Below, piece after piece: positions 37,153-46,821 of a DNA stretch of 64,000 bases. Origin of the DNA: CAVQOB01 sp963714325 (GTDB taxonomy: Bacteria > Pseudomonadota > Alphaproteobacteria > Rhizobiales > Hyphomicrobiaceae); the NCBI GenBank assembly GCA_963714325.1, contig CAVQOB010000002.1, positions 15,639 to 79,638 of the forward strand, read 5' to 3'. A program made the position numbers and the translations under genes. The notes under the pieces were generated by a model. It had not been told where the DNA came from and ran no database searches. It saw only the letters and a list, made by a program, of their open reading frames with translations. The first letter of the stretch is position 1. Each line of letters begins with the position of its first letter.

Positions 37153-38150
37153 GCGCGCCAGTCGAGACGATCAGAGTCAAGGACGATGAAGCTGGGCTCC
37201 GGCTCGATCGCTGGTTCAAGATCCATTATCCCGGCGTCGGCTACACCTACCTGCAGAAGTTGCTGCGTTCCGGCCAGGTCCGAGTCAATTCCAAGCGCGT
37301 CGAGAGCAATGCGCGGCTCGATGCTGGCGCCGAGATCCGCGTTCCCCGCATTGCCCGCGAGCCGGCCAAGTCGCTATCGGGCGCTGAAACCGGACCCAAA
37401 AGCTCCAAATCCGATCGCGATCTGATCGAGCGCATGATCCTCTACGAGGACGAGTACGTCGTCGTGCTGAACAAGCCGTTTGGCCTCGCCGTGCAGGGCG
37501 GCACGAGCACGAAGCGGCATATTGACGGCATGCTGGCCGGAATGGTCGATCGCTTTGGTGATCGTCCCCGTCTCGTGCATCGACTCGACCGCGACACGAC
37601 CGGTGTCTTGCTTGTCGCCAAGAGCCGCATTGCCGCCGCCAAGCTCGGTCGCACGTTCCAGACACGTAGCGCCGCCAAGACGTATTGGGCACTGGTCAAG
37701 GGCGTGCCGCGCCCCGCGCAAGGCAAGGTCGAGGCGGCCCTCGTCAAGGCGTCAGGTCCGGATGGCGATCGTGTGCGCAAGGCCAAGCCCGGCGAACAAG
37801 AACAGGCGATGCACGCGACGACGCACTACAGCGTCATCGACAAAATCGCCAACAAGGCCGCTTGGATGAGTCTGAAGCCGGTCACCGGGCGCCAGCATCA
37901 GTTGCGCGCGCACATGGCGATGATCGGCCACGCCATCATCGGCGATCTGAAGTATCTCGCCGGCGATCAGACCGGACTGGAAGTGGCGCTGCCGTCAATG
38001 CTGCACCTGCATGCGCGCCGCCTGATCATTCCGCATCCGATCGATGCCAACGCACGGATTGACGTCACGGCGCCACTCCCCGAACACATGCGCAAGACCT
38101 GGGACATGCTTGGTTTCGATGTGAACCGGTTCGAGAAGGGCGAGGGCTGA
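37149..38150 (+). CDS. RluA-family pseudouridine synthase (RluC-like)
   Basis: A 333-residue protein with an N-terminal S4 RNA-binding domain (GLRLDRWFKIHYPG, KLLRSGQVRVNSKRV) and a catalytic domain with the active aspartate in HRLDRDTTGVLLVAKS, NKPFGLAVQGG before it and KPVTGRQHQLRAHMA after. It probably isomerises uridines in 23S rRNA (RluC/RluD-like). Its ATG overlaps the crcB stop, an arrangement common in Rhizobiales. Confidence 0.9.
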   Translation: MSAPVETIRVKDDEAGLRLDRWFKIHYPGVGYTYLQKLLRSGQVRVNSKRVESNARLDAGAEIRVPRIAREPAKSLSGAETGPKSSKSDRDLIERMILYEDEYVVVLNKPFGLAVQGGTSTKRHIDGMLAGMVDRFGDRPRLVHRLDRDTTGVLLVAKSRIAAAKLGRTFQTRSAAKTYWALVKGVPRPAQGKVEAALVKASGPDGDRVRKAKPGEQEQAMHATTHYSVIDKIANKAAWMSLKPVTGRQHQLRAHMAMIGHAIIGDLKYLAGDQTGLEVALPSMLHLHARRLIIPHPIDANARIDVTAPLPEHMRKTWDMLGFDVNRFEKGEG

Positions 38151-38154
38151 TCTC

Positions 38155-38604
38155 TCAACTCGCAGCCGCTTTGCGTTCGGCCATGCGCCGTTCGGCACCA
38201 GCGATCATAGCGGCACGCAATGCGCTGACATCGGTGACGTTGGCATCGATGCCGAGGTGCTGGGCGTCGGCGATCGTGCGCAACTCATCCACCGCCGCGA
38301 TTTCTGACAACTTGGCTTCCAGGACCAGCCGGCCTTTCTTGGCAAGCATCGCGACGACGCTGAAGGAAAACGGATCGAACGCGGCCGCAGGTTTGGTGGC
38401 GGCGCTCAGCGGCTGCGCAGACTTCGCCACTTTGGCCTTCACCTCAAGCGGCACTTCGCGCACGCGGATCTGCGCGATGCGCGCCTCGCATTGCGCCGCC
38501 AGCCGCTCCACAGCCGCTTCCGGCACCTCGCCATCCCCCCTGAACAGCTCACGGAAATATTTCGTCTGTCCGCCGCCGGACATGGTCTTGGTGGTGCGTC
38601 CCAT
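38155..38604 (-). CDS. hypothetical partner of the ParA-like protein
   Basis: A 149-residue soluble protein rich in Ala, Lys and Glu, with TMSGGGQTKYFRELFRGDGE near the N-terminus and a C-terminal HLGIDANVTDVSALRAAMIA. It lies 15 bases downstream of the ParA-like gene in the same direction, so the two are probably one unit. It could play a ParB-like or cargo role, but no ParB domain is seen. Confidence 0.68.
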   Translation of the reverse strand: MGRTTKTMSGGGQTKYFRELFRGDGEVPEAAVERLAAQCEARIAQIRVREVPLEVKAKVAKSAQPLSAATKPAAAFDPFSFSVVAMLAKKGRLVLEAKLSEIAAVDELRTIADAQHLGIDANVTDVSALRAAMIAGAERRMAERKAAAS

Positions 38605-38619
38605 CGTCGTGTTACCCTT

Positions 38620-39513
38620 TTATGCGTTCGCGGCCAGCGCCGGCTCATCGAGCCAGGGGCTAATCTCATCGTAGAGCTTTCGCATATCCGCGATCCCGTC
38701 GCCATACTTCTGCTCGAGGCTCTTGCGTCCCACTTCCCAGTCGAAGGCGTTTGCGATGGCGTCCTTGTGCGGCATCATGGCGTCCAGCATCGGGTGAACG
38801 ATGCCGATTTCTTCGATCAGGACACGGTCGCGGCCTTGCGCTCGGACGCCGTTGGCAACACAGACATAGCGCCGCCGATGCATCGGAATATCAGCCAGAT
38901 TGTCGATCGTCGCCTTATCCTCGATCAGCAGAGAAATGCGGTCGACGCCGAGCTGCGAGACGTAATCGGGGCGGAACGGGACCAACACCTTATCGGCCGT
39001 CTTCAAGGCTGCCAGTGCCGCAAACGACAACCCTGGCGCGCAGTCGAGGATCACGACATCGAAGTTTCCGGCAAAGCGACGCAATAGTGTTTCGATCCGG
39101 CCGCGCACGCGCGAAGCCACGACGTCCGCCGTGCGCGATTCGCGCGCCTGCTTGAGATAGAGCTCGCCCTGGACGTCCTCCAGCAGCAGCGAGCCAGGCA
39201 ACAGCGCGAGGCGTGGCGGCCGCCCGGTGCCGTCGTGCACGTCGCCGACGTTGGGGATCAGATACTCGCGTGGGCTGACCGGCACGCCATCGAACAGGTC
39301 ATAGAAATAGTCGGCAATCGTCGTGCCGCCCTTGCGCGCGGTGTTCCAGCCCTGGCCGCCGATCAGAATAAGCGAAGCGTTGCACTGACTGTCGAGATCG
39401 AGCAGCAGCACGCGCTTGCTCCCCCAGATCGCGAACGCTTGCGCCAGCATCACCGAAAGTGTCGACTTGCCAACGCCACCCTTGCGATTCGCAACCGTCA
39501 AAAAATACGCCAT
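38620..39513 (-). CDS. ParA/MinD-family ATPase
   Basis: From the ATG at 39513 the protein has 297 residues. The deviant Walker A motif is NRKGGVGKSTLSVMLAQAFA, with LLLDLDSQCNAS next and VVILDCAPGLSFAALAALK as the Walker-B region. Orphan ParA ATPases like this position chemoreceptors, secretion or polar cargo rather than segregating plasmids. The frame is open 40 codons upstream, but KGGVGKS is expected within the first 15 residues, which fixes the start. Confidence 0.85.
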   Translation of the reverse strand: MAYFLTVANRKGGVGKSTLSVMLAQAFAIWGSKRVLLLDLDSQCNASLILIGGQGWNTARKGGTTIADYFYDLFDGVPVSPREYLIPNVGDVHDGTGRPPRLALLPGSLLLEDVQGELYLKQARESRTADVVASRVRGRIETLLRRFAGNFDVVILDCAPGLSFAALAALKTADKVLVPFRPDYVSQLGVDRISLLIEDKATIDNLADIPMHRRRYVCVANGVRAQGRDRVLIEEIGIVHPMLDAMMPHKDAIANAFDWEVGRKSLEQKYGDGIADMRKLYDEISPWLDEPALAANA

Positions 39514-40665
39514 GCGTCCCTGCTCTCCCACACCGATCGAACCGAGCGGAGATGCGATGATTCTGGGCGGCGGGGCAAATGGGGGGGTGGTGCAGGTCAG
39601 GAATGTTCCTGGTCGCTCAGCGTGATGGCGCAAACATTGCGTTGCTTTGCCGCATCATATACTCTGCTTGAAAATCATTCGTGCTCAGCCATTTGTGCTG
39701 GCTCAAAGAGCACGATGCCGGTCCGCAAAATTCTGGGAAATGTCAAATGGTGGGATTGATCTTCTCTGCCTCGAACGGGATCAGTGGATCGAGGAGTGCA
39801 TGGACCATCGGCAGTGATCGCGTCCTCAATTTCACTCCAGATACCCCGCTAGAGCGACCGAACATTTTCAATGGCGTACACTATTTCTCGGGCATTGGGA
39901 ATTATCAACCCTCTGGCTCCGCTCCTGCGTCATCACTGCGCAGCCAAGAACCACTCGGGGCACTTCAGAACCTCCAACTGTCATGGCAAGGCACGCCGCT
40001 TTACAATGGCGACCCTGTTGTTGAGTTTGGGGGACGCCTTTTTTTTACGGCGACTCGTGAAGCTCTCGGGACAGAACTTTGGGCGCTCGACTCGCAAGGA
40101 TCCGTGAGCCTCGTTGCAGACGTGTTTGGTGGCGTGGAAAGCAGTTTTCCTCGCTCCTTCCAAGTGTTTGACGATCATCTGTATTTTATCGGCTGGTCCG
40201 AACGGACAATTCACGGTCAATTGGTTCCAGCTTTCTATGAGCTTGCGCTCGATGGGTCCCTGCGTCAGCTAGCGCAATTGCCACCAGGTTTTACGGACCC
40301 CCAATACGCCACGATCGATAATCAGCTGGTTATTTCTGGGATAGACCCCGCCGGCGCTGGGGCGCTCTGGACGGTCACAGACAGTGGACTTTTTGCTCGC
40401 GCGTGGGGGACGGAGTTCGACACCCAAATACAAGTTATTGATTCTTTGTACAGTCGGGGCTCGACTGTATATTTTTCTGCCCGGGGTGCTGGTAACGGCA
40501 TCTGGATGCTTGATTCCGACGGCGTGCCAAGCCGGATCATGGCAGTTGAATCTCCCTTTTATCAACCGGCGTCTCCGTTTGTCGAATTGAAAGGGAACCT
40601 ATATGTAATGGTTCATCAGCTAAAACTCGACGGCTCTGGATCGTTAGTTTCTGAACGGCAAATCG

Positions 40666-40673
40666 TAAAAATT
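40666..40673. repeat. 8-bp target-site duplication, left copy (ISL3 copy 1)
   Basis: TAAAAATT directly left of the element; identical to 42115-42122. Confidence 0.9.
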
Positions 40674-42114
40674 GCCTCCTCGCTGAACTGAGTGGGTGCA
40701 GTTCGCTCCGTTTGGATGGTCGGATGGCGGCATGATCCTGATGGCAGAGCGCTTGGCGTCGTGCCGGGCGGCGGTCAAGGCCGCGCTTTTCGGCGCGCCC
40801 GCAGGGCTTGGGCTTGAGGGTCGGCCGGCGCGGCGGCACACTGGATGGCAGGATCGACCCAACCCCAATCTCCAGCAGGCACCACATGCGCGACACCGAC
40901 CTCTTCCAGCTCGCTCTCGGTCTCGTTCCGCCGTGGATGGTGAAGGCCGCCAACTTCGACGCCGCGAAGAAGCGGCTCGATCTGGAGATCGACTTCACAT
41001 CCGGCGGCCGCTTCCCATGCCCCGACTGCGCAGCCGCTGATTGCCCGACGCACGACACGGTCATGAAGACGTGGCGTCACTTGGATTTCTTCCAGCATCA
41101 GGCGTTCCTCACCGCCCGCACACCGCGCATCACTTGCAAGAAATGTGGCGTCAAGCTGATCAACGTGCCGTGGGCAAGACCTGGCTCCGGCTTCACGCTG
41201 CTGTTCGAGGCGCTCGCCATGACGCTCGTCACGCACATGCCGGTCGCCGCCGCAGCCCGCCTCATGGGCGAGCATGACACGCGCATCTGGCGTATCGTTT
41301 TCCACTACGTTGCGGCGGCGGTCGCGCGCATGGATCTGGGCAGCCTGCGCCGCGTCTGCATCGACGAGACGGCAGCTAAACGCGGCCACGACTACATTAC
41401 TTTGTTCGTCGACATCGACCGCCGCAACGTCGTGTTCATCGCCGACGGGCGCGATGCCAAGACCGTTGCCGAGTTCGCCGATCACGTCGATGCGCACAAC
41501 TCCGACGCAAGCCGTATCAAGGAAGTCTGCGTGGATATGAGCGGCGCCTTCATCAAGGGCGTCACCGAGAACCTCACCGAGGCCGAAATCACCTTCGACA
41601 AATTCCACGTCATGAAGTTGATCGGCGACGCTGTCGATCATGTCCGGCGCGCCGAGAGCAAGGCCCGGCCAGAACTCAAGCGTTCGCGCTATCTCTGGCT
41701 CAGGAACGAAGCGAACCTCACGGTCGAACAGTCGGCGCAGCTCGGATCGTTGGCGAAAACAAACCTGAAAACAGCGCGCGCTTATCATCTACGACTCGCC
41801 TTCCAGGACATCTACAAGGAACGCTCACGCGAATGGGCCAGCGTGCTCTTGGACAAATGGTATTCCTGGGCGCGCCGCTCGCGGCTTGAGCCCATGAAGC
41901 AGGTCGCGGCCACCATCAACCGTCACCGCGAGGGCATTCTCGCCTGGTTCGACAGCGGCATCGCCAACGGCCTCATCGAAGGCATCAACTCTCTCGTCCA
42001 AGCCGCCAAGGCAAAAGCACGCGGCTATCGAAACCGAAAGACCCTGAAGGTCGTCACCTACCTCATCGCCGGCAAACTCGACCTCAGACTACCCACTTGA
42101 AACAGCGGGGAACC
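40674..42114 (+). mobile_element. ISL3-family insertion sequence, copy 1
   Basis: A 1441-bp element with imperfect terminal inverted repeats: the left end GCCTCCTCGCTGAACTGAGT pairs with the right end, whose complement reads GGTTCCCCGCTGTTTCAAGT. It is flanked by perfect 8-bp duplications TAAAAATT (40666-40673 and 42115-42122), the size expected for ISL3. It carries one transposase gene. Confidence 0.92.
40886..42100 (+). CDS. ISL3-family transposase, copy 1
   Basis: A 404-residue transposase from the ATG at 40886. An N-terminal zinc-binding region with CPDCAAADC and CKKCGVK precedes the DDE-type catalytic domain with VCIDETAAKRGHDY, VCVDMSGAFIKGVTENL and GIANGLIEGINSLVQAAKAKARGY (DDE residues in IDE, VDM and IEG). 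It looks complete. It is clearly homologous to, but not identical with, the second copy at 52177; many scattered substitutions separate them. Confidence 0.93.
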   Translation: MRDTDLFQLALGLVPPWMVKAANFDAAKKRLDLEIDFTSGGRFPCPDCAAADCPTHDTVMKTWRHLDFFQHQAFLTARTPRITCKKCGVKLINVPWARPGSGFTLLFEALAMTLVTHMPVAAAARLMGEHDTRIWRIVFHYVAAAVARMDLGSLRRVCIDETAAKRGHDYITLFVDIDRRNVVFIADGRDAKTVAEFADHVDAHNSDASRIKEVCVDMSGAFIKGVTENLTEAEITFDKFHVMKLIGDAVDHVRRAESKARPELKRSRYLWLRNEANLTVEQSAQLGSLAKTNLKTARAYHLRLAFQDIYKERSREWASVLLDKWYSWARRSRLEPMKQVAATINRHREGILAWFDSGIANGLIEGINSLVQAAKAKARGYRNRKTLKVVTYLIAGKLDLRLPT

Positions 42115-42122
42115 TAAAAATT
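42115..42122. repeat. 8-bp target-site duplication, right copy (ISL3 copy 1)
   Basis: TAAAAATT directly right of the element. Removing the element and one copy restores the RTX-gene reading frame as VKI-DQNNNATAIS. Confidence 0.9.
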
Positions 42123-44906
42123 GATCAAAATAACAATGCAACTGCGATTTCGCCAGTTTACACAGGAGCCTCGCCATATCAAGGCTCTTTGACGTCCTTT
42201 GATGGAGGGTTGTACTTTTTTGCGGACAATGGGGCGTCGGGAAATATACTATGGAAGATAAACGACCTCGGAGAAGTAGAGCGAGTTTCTCTATTTGATA
42301 CTCCGGATTTTTCGACGACAATGTCTATAATTGCTTCAGGAGATACGCTTTATTTTAGTGGCTATGACCAGCAGCATGGTTTGGAACTTTGGCAATTGCC
42401 GATTGGTGACACCCCGCGCCTTGTCGCCGACATCAACCTGATGCCCGTCCTCTCGGTGAATGACGGTTATAACGCGGCGCGGCACTCGGCAATGCTTGGG
42501 CAGGATCTAGTTTTTTCCGGAACCACCGAGCATTTGAACCATAATGCTGCGGGTTTTTGGCGGGCGGGTCCATCCGGGGTTGCCAACCTCGGCGGCGAAG
42601 TATCCGGGCTGCATGCGTTTAACGGTGGCATTGTTTATGGGCTAGGTTCTCCGGTAGGGTTTGCGCTGTGGCAAATGCGCGCCGACGGCAGTAGCCAGCA
42701 GATAAATAATACACCGGGCGGTGTCTCTATATTTGATCCCCGTGGTTTTCAAGAGATCGGGTCGCATCTGATTTTTAGTGCCGCGTCGTCTGATAGTGCG
42801 GTTCGAGGCATTTGGCGGCTTGATTCGAATAGCGCCGTGGAATTGGTTTACCGACCTGACACATTTTTTTCGGGCGTTTTTTACTCGAATGACCCCGTTG
42901 TTCACAATGGATTCGTTTATTACAAGGAAAACTTCTCAGGTACCGCAGCGACTATTATTGGTGTTGGTGCATCCGGCACGGCAGTAGTGTTAAACGATGT
43001 TGAGACTGGATTTTTAGAATATGACGGAGTCACGCAACTTAGCCGAACAATGGTGTCGTTTGACGGAGAGTTGTATTTCAGTTCATCGCAGCCTCACGAT
43101 GTGGCTAGGAATTTCGAACTTTGGAAGATTGACAGAAATAATAATGTTGTGCAGGTCGCAGATATTAACCCCTATTTTCCTGGCTCTTTTCCGGCGGGTT
43201 TTACTGAATTTAATGGTGAGTTGTATTTTCGAGCTACTGGCCCAGTTGGCGGACGGGAGCTATGGAAAGTCAGCGCGAGTGGCTCAGTCGAGCAAGTGGC
43301 TGACATTTTTACCGGTGGTGGATGGTCCAGTCCGTTTGGATTTACCGAGCACGCTGGCGAGCTGTATTTCAGTGCGGATAGTTTTGACAGCGGACGTGAG
43401 CTGTGGAAGTTACGGGCGGACGGTTCAGTTGTTTTGGTAGCTGAATTGCGATCCGGTGAGGTCGGTTCGGATCCGTTTTATTTGCATGAATTCGCAGGGA
43501 ATCTTTATTTTCGTGCCCATACCGCCGTTGGCAATCAAAGTGAGCTTTGGAGGGTAGATGAGAATGGCAGTGTCCATCGTGTGACGTGGCCAGGAACGGT
43601 TGACGGCGTGATTGTGCCTCTTACTGGTGGGGTTGATCCATCCTATAATGGTGTTGATGGTGTTGAGGAGTTGACGGGCACCGATTGGTACATTGGTGAG
43701 GCTCATGGAAGGTTGCTTGTTGCAACGGGAGGAGCTTTTGGCGTTAGTTTCGTAACGATTGATGCTGCTGGTGTCGTTCGCCCCGGCGTCGCGGGCGATA
43801 CGTTTTCGAGCCAGCCACTTGATTTTCTTGATTTGCCCCCAGTGGGGCTTTTCACGGCGTTGAGCGATTTTGTTGCGCTGACAGCTGGGGGGGGAACTTA
43901 CTACGCTCTCAGTGGGAACGATATTGTCCTGGGCGCCGTATCTGCAGACACCGCCTACGGTGCCGCCGGCTTCGACAGTCTCTACGGCGGTGGCGGGAAT
44001 GATTCGCTCTACGGCGGCGTCAACGAAGACATCATCGTCGGTGACGCTGGCGACGATCAGCTTTTCGGTGGCGATGGCGGCGACGTGCTGTCGGAATTGT
44101 TCGACAGCCTCGGGTCCGGAAACGATGTGCTCGACGGTGGGCTGGGCGGTGATATTATCTATGCTGCGGCGGGCAATGATACCGTCTACGGCGGCACTGA
44201 TGTCGCGAACAACTACGCAGATCTCGGCGTTGGGGACGATGGCTTCACGGGCGCTGGCGGCACTGATGTCGTTGTCGGGGGAGCCGGCTTCGATACGATC
44301 TACGGTGGCATTGGTGATGATTCGCTCTATGGAGAAGCGGACGCGGACCAGCTTTTTGGTGGTGATGGCATCGATTTGCTGTCGGGCTCGGCGGGTAACG
44401 ATAGCCTCGATGGAGGCAATGACAACGACCTCCTGATCGGCGACTTCGGCAACGATCGGTTGCTCGGTGGTGGCGGCATTGATGTGCTGTTTGGCTTCGC
44501 CGATGACGACACCCTGAACGGTGGTATCGGCGGCGATGTCGACGCGCTTTACGGCGGCGCTGGCCACGATACATTCCAAGTCGGTGGCACCGATTTTGGC
44601 TATGACTATATTTATGACTTTGCCGGTGGTCCCGGCGCCAGTGACACGATCGCGTTGCAATCGGGAGCGACCATCACCACCCAATATTCTTACGCCGGCA
44701 ATTACTACATCGATTTGACCAATGGCTCGCACGTCGTCGTGGTCGGCGTCGGAAGTGTGCTGGCTGAAGACATTCTGTTGAACGGATTTTGAATCGACTG
44801 ACGGCTTGGCGCGCTGACAGCGCCGTAAGCGCGCAATCAACCGCATCTGGTGAGGTCATCGGGCGTCTGCGATCATCGCTGTTGTTTGGGCAACGGTGGA
44901 GCGGAC

Positions 44907-45305
44907 ATGAGCACGGGTCGCAGGCGGCAGAACCCGGCGCGTTCGGTCGAGCCAGGGGTGGCCGGCGACATCGCCGTGTATCTCTGCCGTGATCCGGTGG
45001 ACTTCCGCGCCGGCATCAACGGGCTCAGCGTGCTTGTCGAGCAAACCCTGAAGTACGATCCGTTCAGTCGCAACCTGTTTGGGTTCGTCAACAAGCGCCG
45101 CAATCAGATTAAGGTTTTGTACTGGCAGTGGAGCGGATTTTGCCTATGGCAGAAGCGGCTGGAGGAGGAGCGGTTCCAGTGGCCGTTCCATCTCGACGGC
45201 CCCGTTGTCGAATTGACCGATGAGCAGTTCGTATGGCTGCTCGAAGGGCTCGATCTCAAGCACATGAAGCCGCATCGGGCACTCGAATACCGCACAGTGC
45301 TGTAG
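44907..45305 (+). CDS. tnpB: IS66-family accessory protein TnpB
   Basis: A 132-residue IS66 Orf2 (TnpB) protein with the family core AVYLCRDPVDFRAGINGL, NRRNQIKVLYW-type segment (NKRRNQIKVLYWQWSGFCLW) and WLLEGLDLKHMKPH. Required for IS66 transposition, exact role unclear. The ATG at 44907 is preferred; the frame is open 19 codons upstream. Confidence 0.9.
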   Translation: MSTGRRRQNPARSVEPGVAGDIAVYLCRDPVDFRAGINGLSVLVEQTLKYDPFSRNLFGFVNKRRNQIKVLYWQWSGFCLWQKRLEEERFQWPFHLDGPVVELTDEQFVWLLEGLDLKHMKPHRALEYRTVL

Positions 45306-45424
45306 CGCGCGGGGTTGCCATTCTGACTTGCTTGCTTCCAGCAAGGGCGGTCGCGCGCAAACAAAAAAGCAGTGTTGCCGGCAGATTCTTTTTCTGCGCC
45401 GGCAAATCAGTGATCATCGCTGTT

Positions 45425-46796
45425 ATGGATGATGATGCCGCAGCCCCCAACACCGAATTGCCTGACGATGTCGCGCAACTGAAGGCGCTGGTCAGCATCA
45501 AAGATCACCAGATCGCGGCGCTGCAAGAAGAGTTGCGGCTGTTGCTTCACAAGCGGTTCGGCGCCAGCTCCGAGAAGGCCGACCCCGCGCAACTCCAGCT
45601 GTTCAACGAAGCCGAGGTGGACGTCATCGCCGCGCCTGATGCCGATGACACGGCTGGCGAGATCACGGTGCCAGAGCACGTCAGGCAAAAGCGCGGCCGC
45701 AAACCGTTGCCGTCGATCCTGCCGCGCTTACCATCGAGCACGATGTTCCCGAGGCCGAAAAGACCTGCTCGTGTGGTTGCACACTGTCACGCATCGGCGA
45801 GGAAACGTCCGAGCAACTTGATATCGAGCCGGCGAAGATCCAGGTTCTGCAGAACGTCCGCTTCAAATATGCCTGCCGCTCGTGTGAGGGCAGCAGCCAC
45901 GACGGCCCGGCGGTCATCATCGCGCCGGTTCCGGCACAGCCGATCCCAAAGAGTAACGCGTCGCCGGGTCTACTCGCGCACATCGTCACGTCAAAGTTCG
46001 TCGATGGCCTGCCGCTCTATCGCCAGGAAACGATGTTCGCGCGTATCGGCGTCGATCTCGGCCGCGGAACGATGGCCAACTGGATGATCCGCACCGGCGA
46101 GCTGGTGATCCCGCTGATCAACCTGATGCATGAGGCGCAGCTCGGCTACGACGTGCTGCAGATGGACGAGACCACCGTGCAGGTGCTGAAGGAAGAGGGC
46201 CGGGCGGCGGAAGCGAAATCGCGCATGTGGGTTCGGCGCGGCGGACTGCCGCAAGCTCCGATCATCCTGTTCGACTACGATCCCTCGCGCGCGGGTGCCG
46301 TCGCGTTGCGTCTGCTCGAAGACTACAAGGGCTTTCTGCAAACCGACGGTTATAGCGCCTACGAGAAAGTCGGCGTGCATCTGGGGCTGACGCACGTCGC
46401 ATGCGTCATGCCGAAGGCGTGCTTCCAGCACGACGCACACGCGCGCAGAAAATTCGACGAAGCGCTGAAGGCGCAAAGCAAAACCGGACGCGGTGGCTTG
46501 GCGGCGGCAGGGCTGGCGTTGATCCAGAAACTTTACCGCGTCGAAAAGGTCGCGCGCGAAGCGGGACTGACTGCCACCGAACGCCACCAACTGCGTAACG
46601 AAAAAGCACGGCCGATCTGGGACGAGTTGCGGCGCTGGCTCGACAGCGTGCGCGGTCACGCGCCGCCATCGACGCTGGTCGGCAAGGCGCTCAACTATCT
46701 CGATAACCAATGGCCGGGGCTGATCCGCGTGCTCGATGATGGTCGATTGGAGGTCGATAACAATCTTTGCGAAAATGCAATCCGGCCGTTTGTAAT
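45425..46796 (+). pseudogene. tnpC: IS66 transposase TnpC, 5' part (frameshifted, then interrupted)
   Basis: Starts MDDDAAAPNTELPDDVAQLK, with the leucine-zipper helix and LLLHKRFGASSEKADP. Near 45727 the frame changes: adding one G (CGCTTACC to CGCGTTACC) restores PRVTIEHDVPEAEKTCSCGC, the zinc-finger, and the DDE domain continues in frame (DVLQMDETTVQVLKE, TDGYSAYE, QHDAHARRKFDEA, VDNNLCENAIRPFV). At about 46795 it is cut by the serine-recombinase element; the C-terminus lies at 49415-49639. Confidence 0.85.
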
Positions 46797-46821
46797 GCCT
46801 GTTTCATTGTGCACCTCCTTT

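Larger units (their letters stand above)
39747..44792 (+). pseudogene. large ELWxxDGT-repeat/RTX secreted protein, split by an ISL3-family element
   Basis: Two halves (39747-40673 and 42123-44792) rejoin exactly in frame when the IS (40674-42114) and one 8-bp duplication are removed, giving about 1198 residues. Repeats such as GELYFSADSFDSGRELWKL, GGRLFFTATREALGTELWAL and GELYFRATGPVGGRELWKV are hyalin/ELWxxDGT propeller blades. The last 280 residues are glycine-aspartate nonapeptides (GGAGFDTIYGGIGDDSLYGE), the calcium-binding RTX signal for type I secretion. No type I exporter is in the window. Base composition is visibly more AT-rich than the flanks, suggesting transfer. Confidence 0.85.

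Noticed and set aside
43930..44560. Tandem short repeats that might suggest a CRISPR array
   Set aside because: They are degenerate RTX nonapeptide codons in frame, without identical direct repeats or spacers.
43425..44846. 473-codon minus-strand open frame over the RTX repeats
   Set aside because: It is the mirror of Gly/Asp nonapeptide codons; the + strand carries the clear repeat protein.
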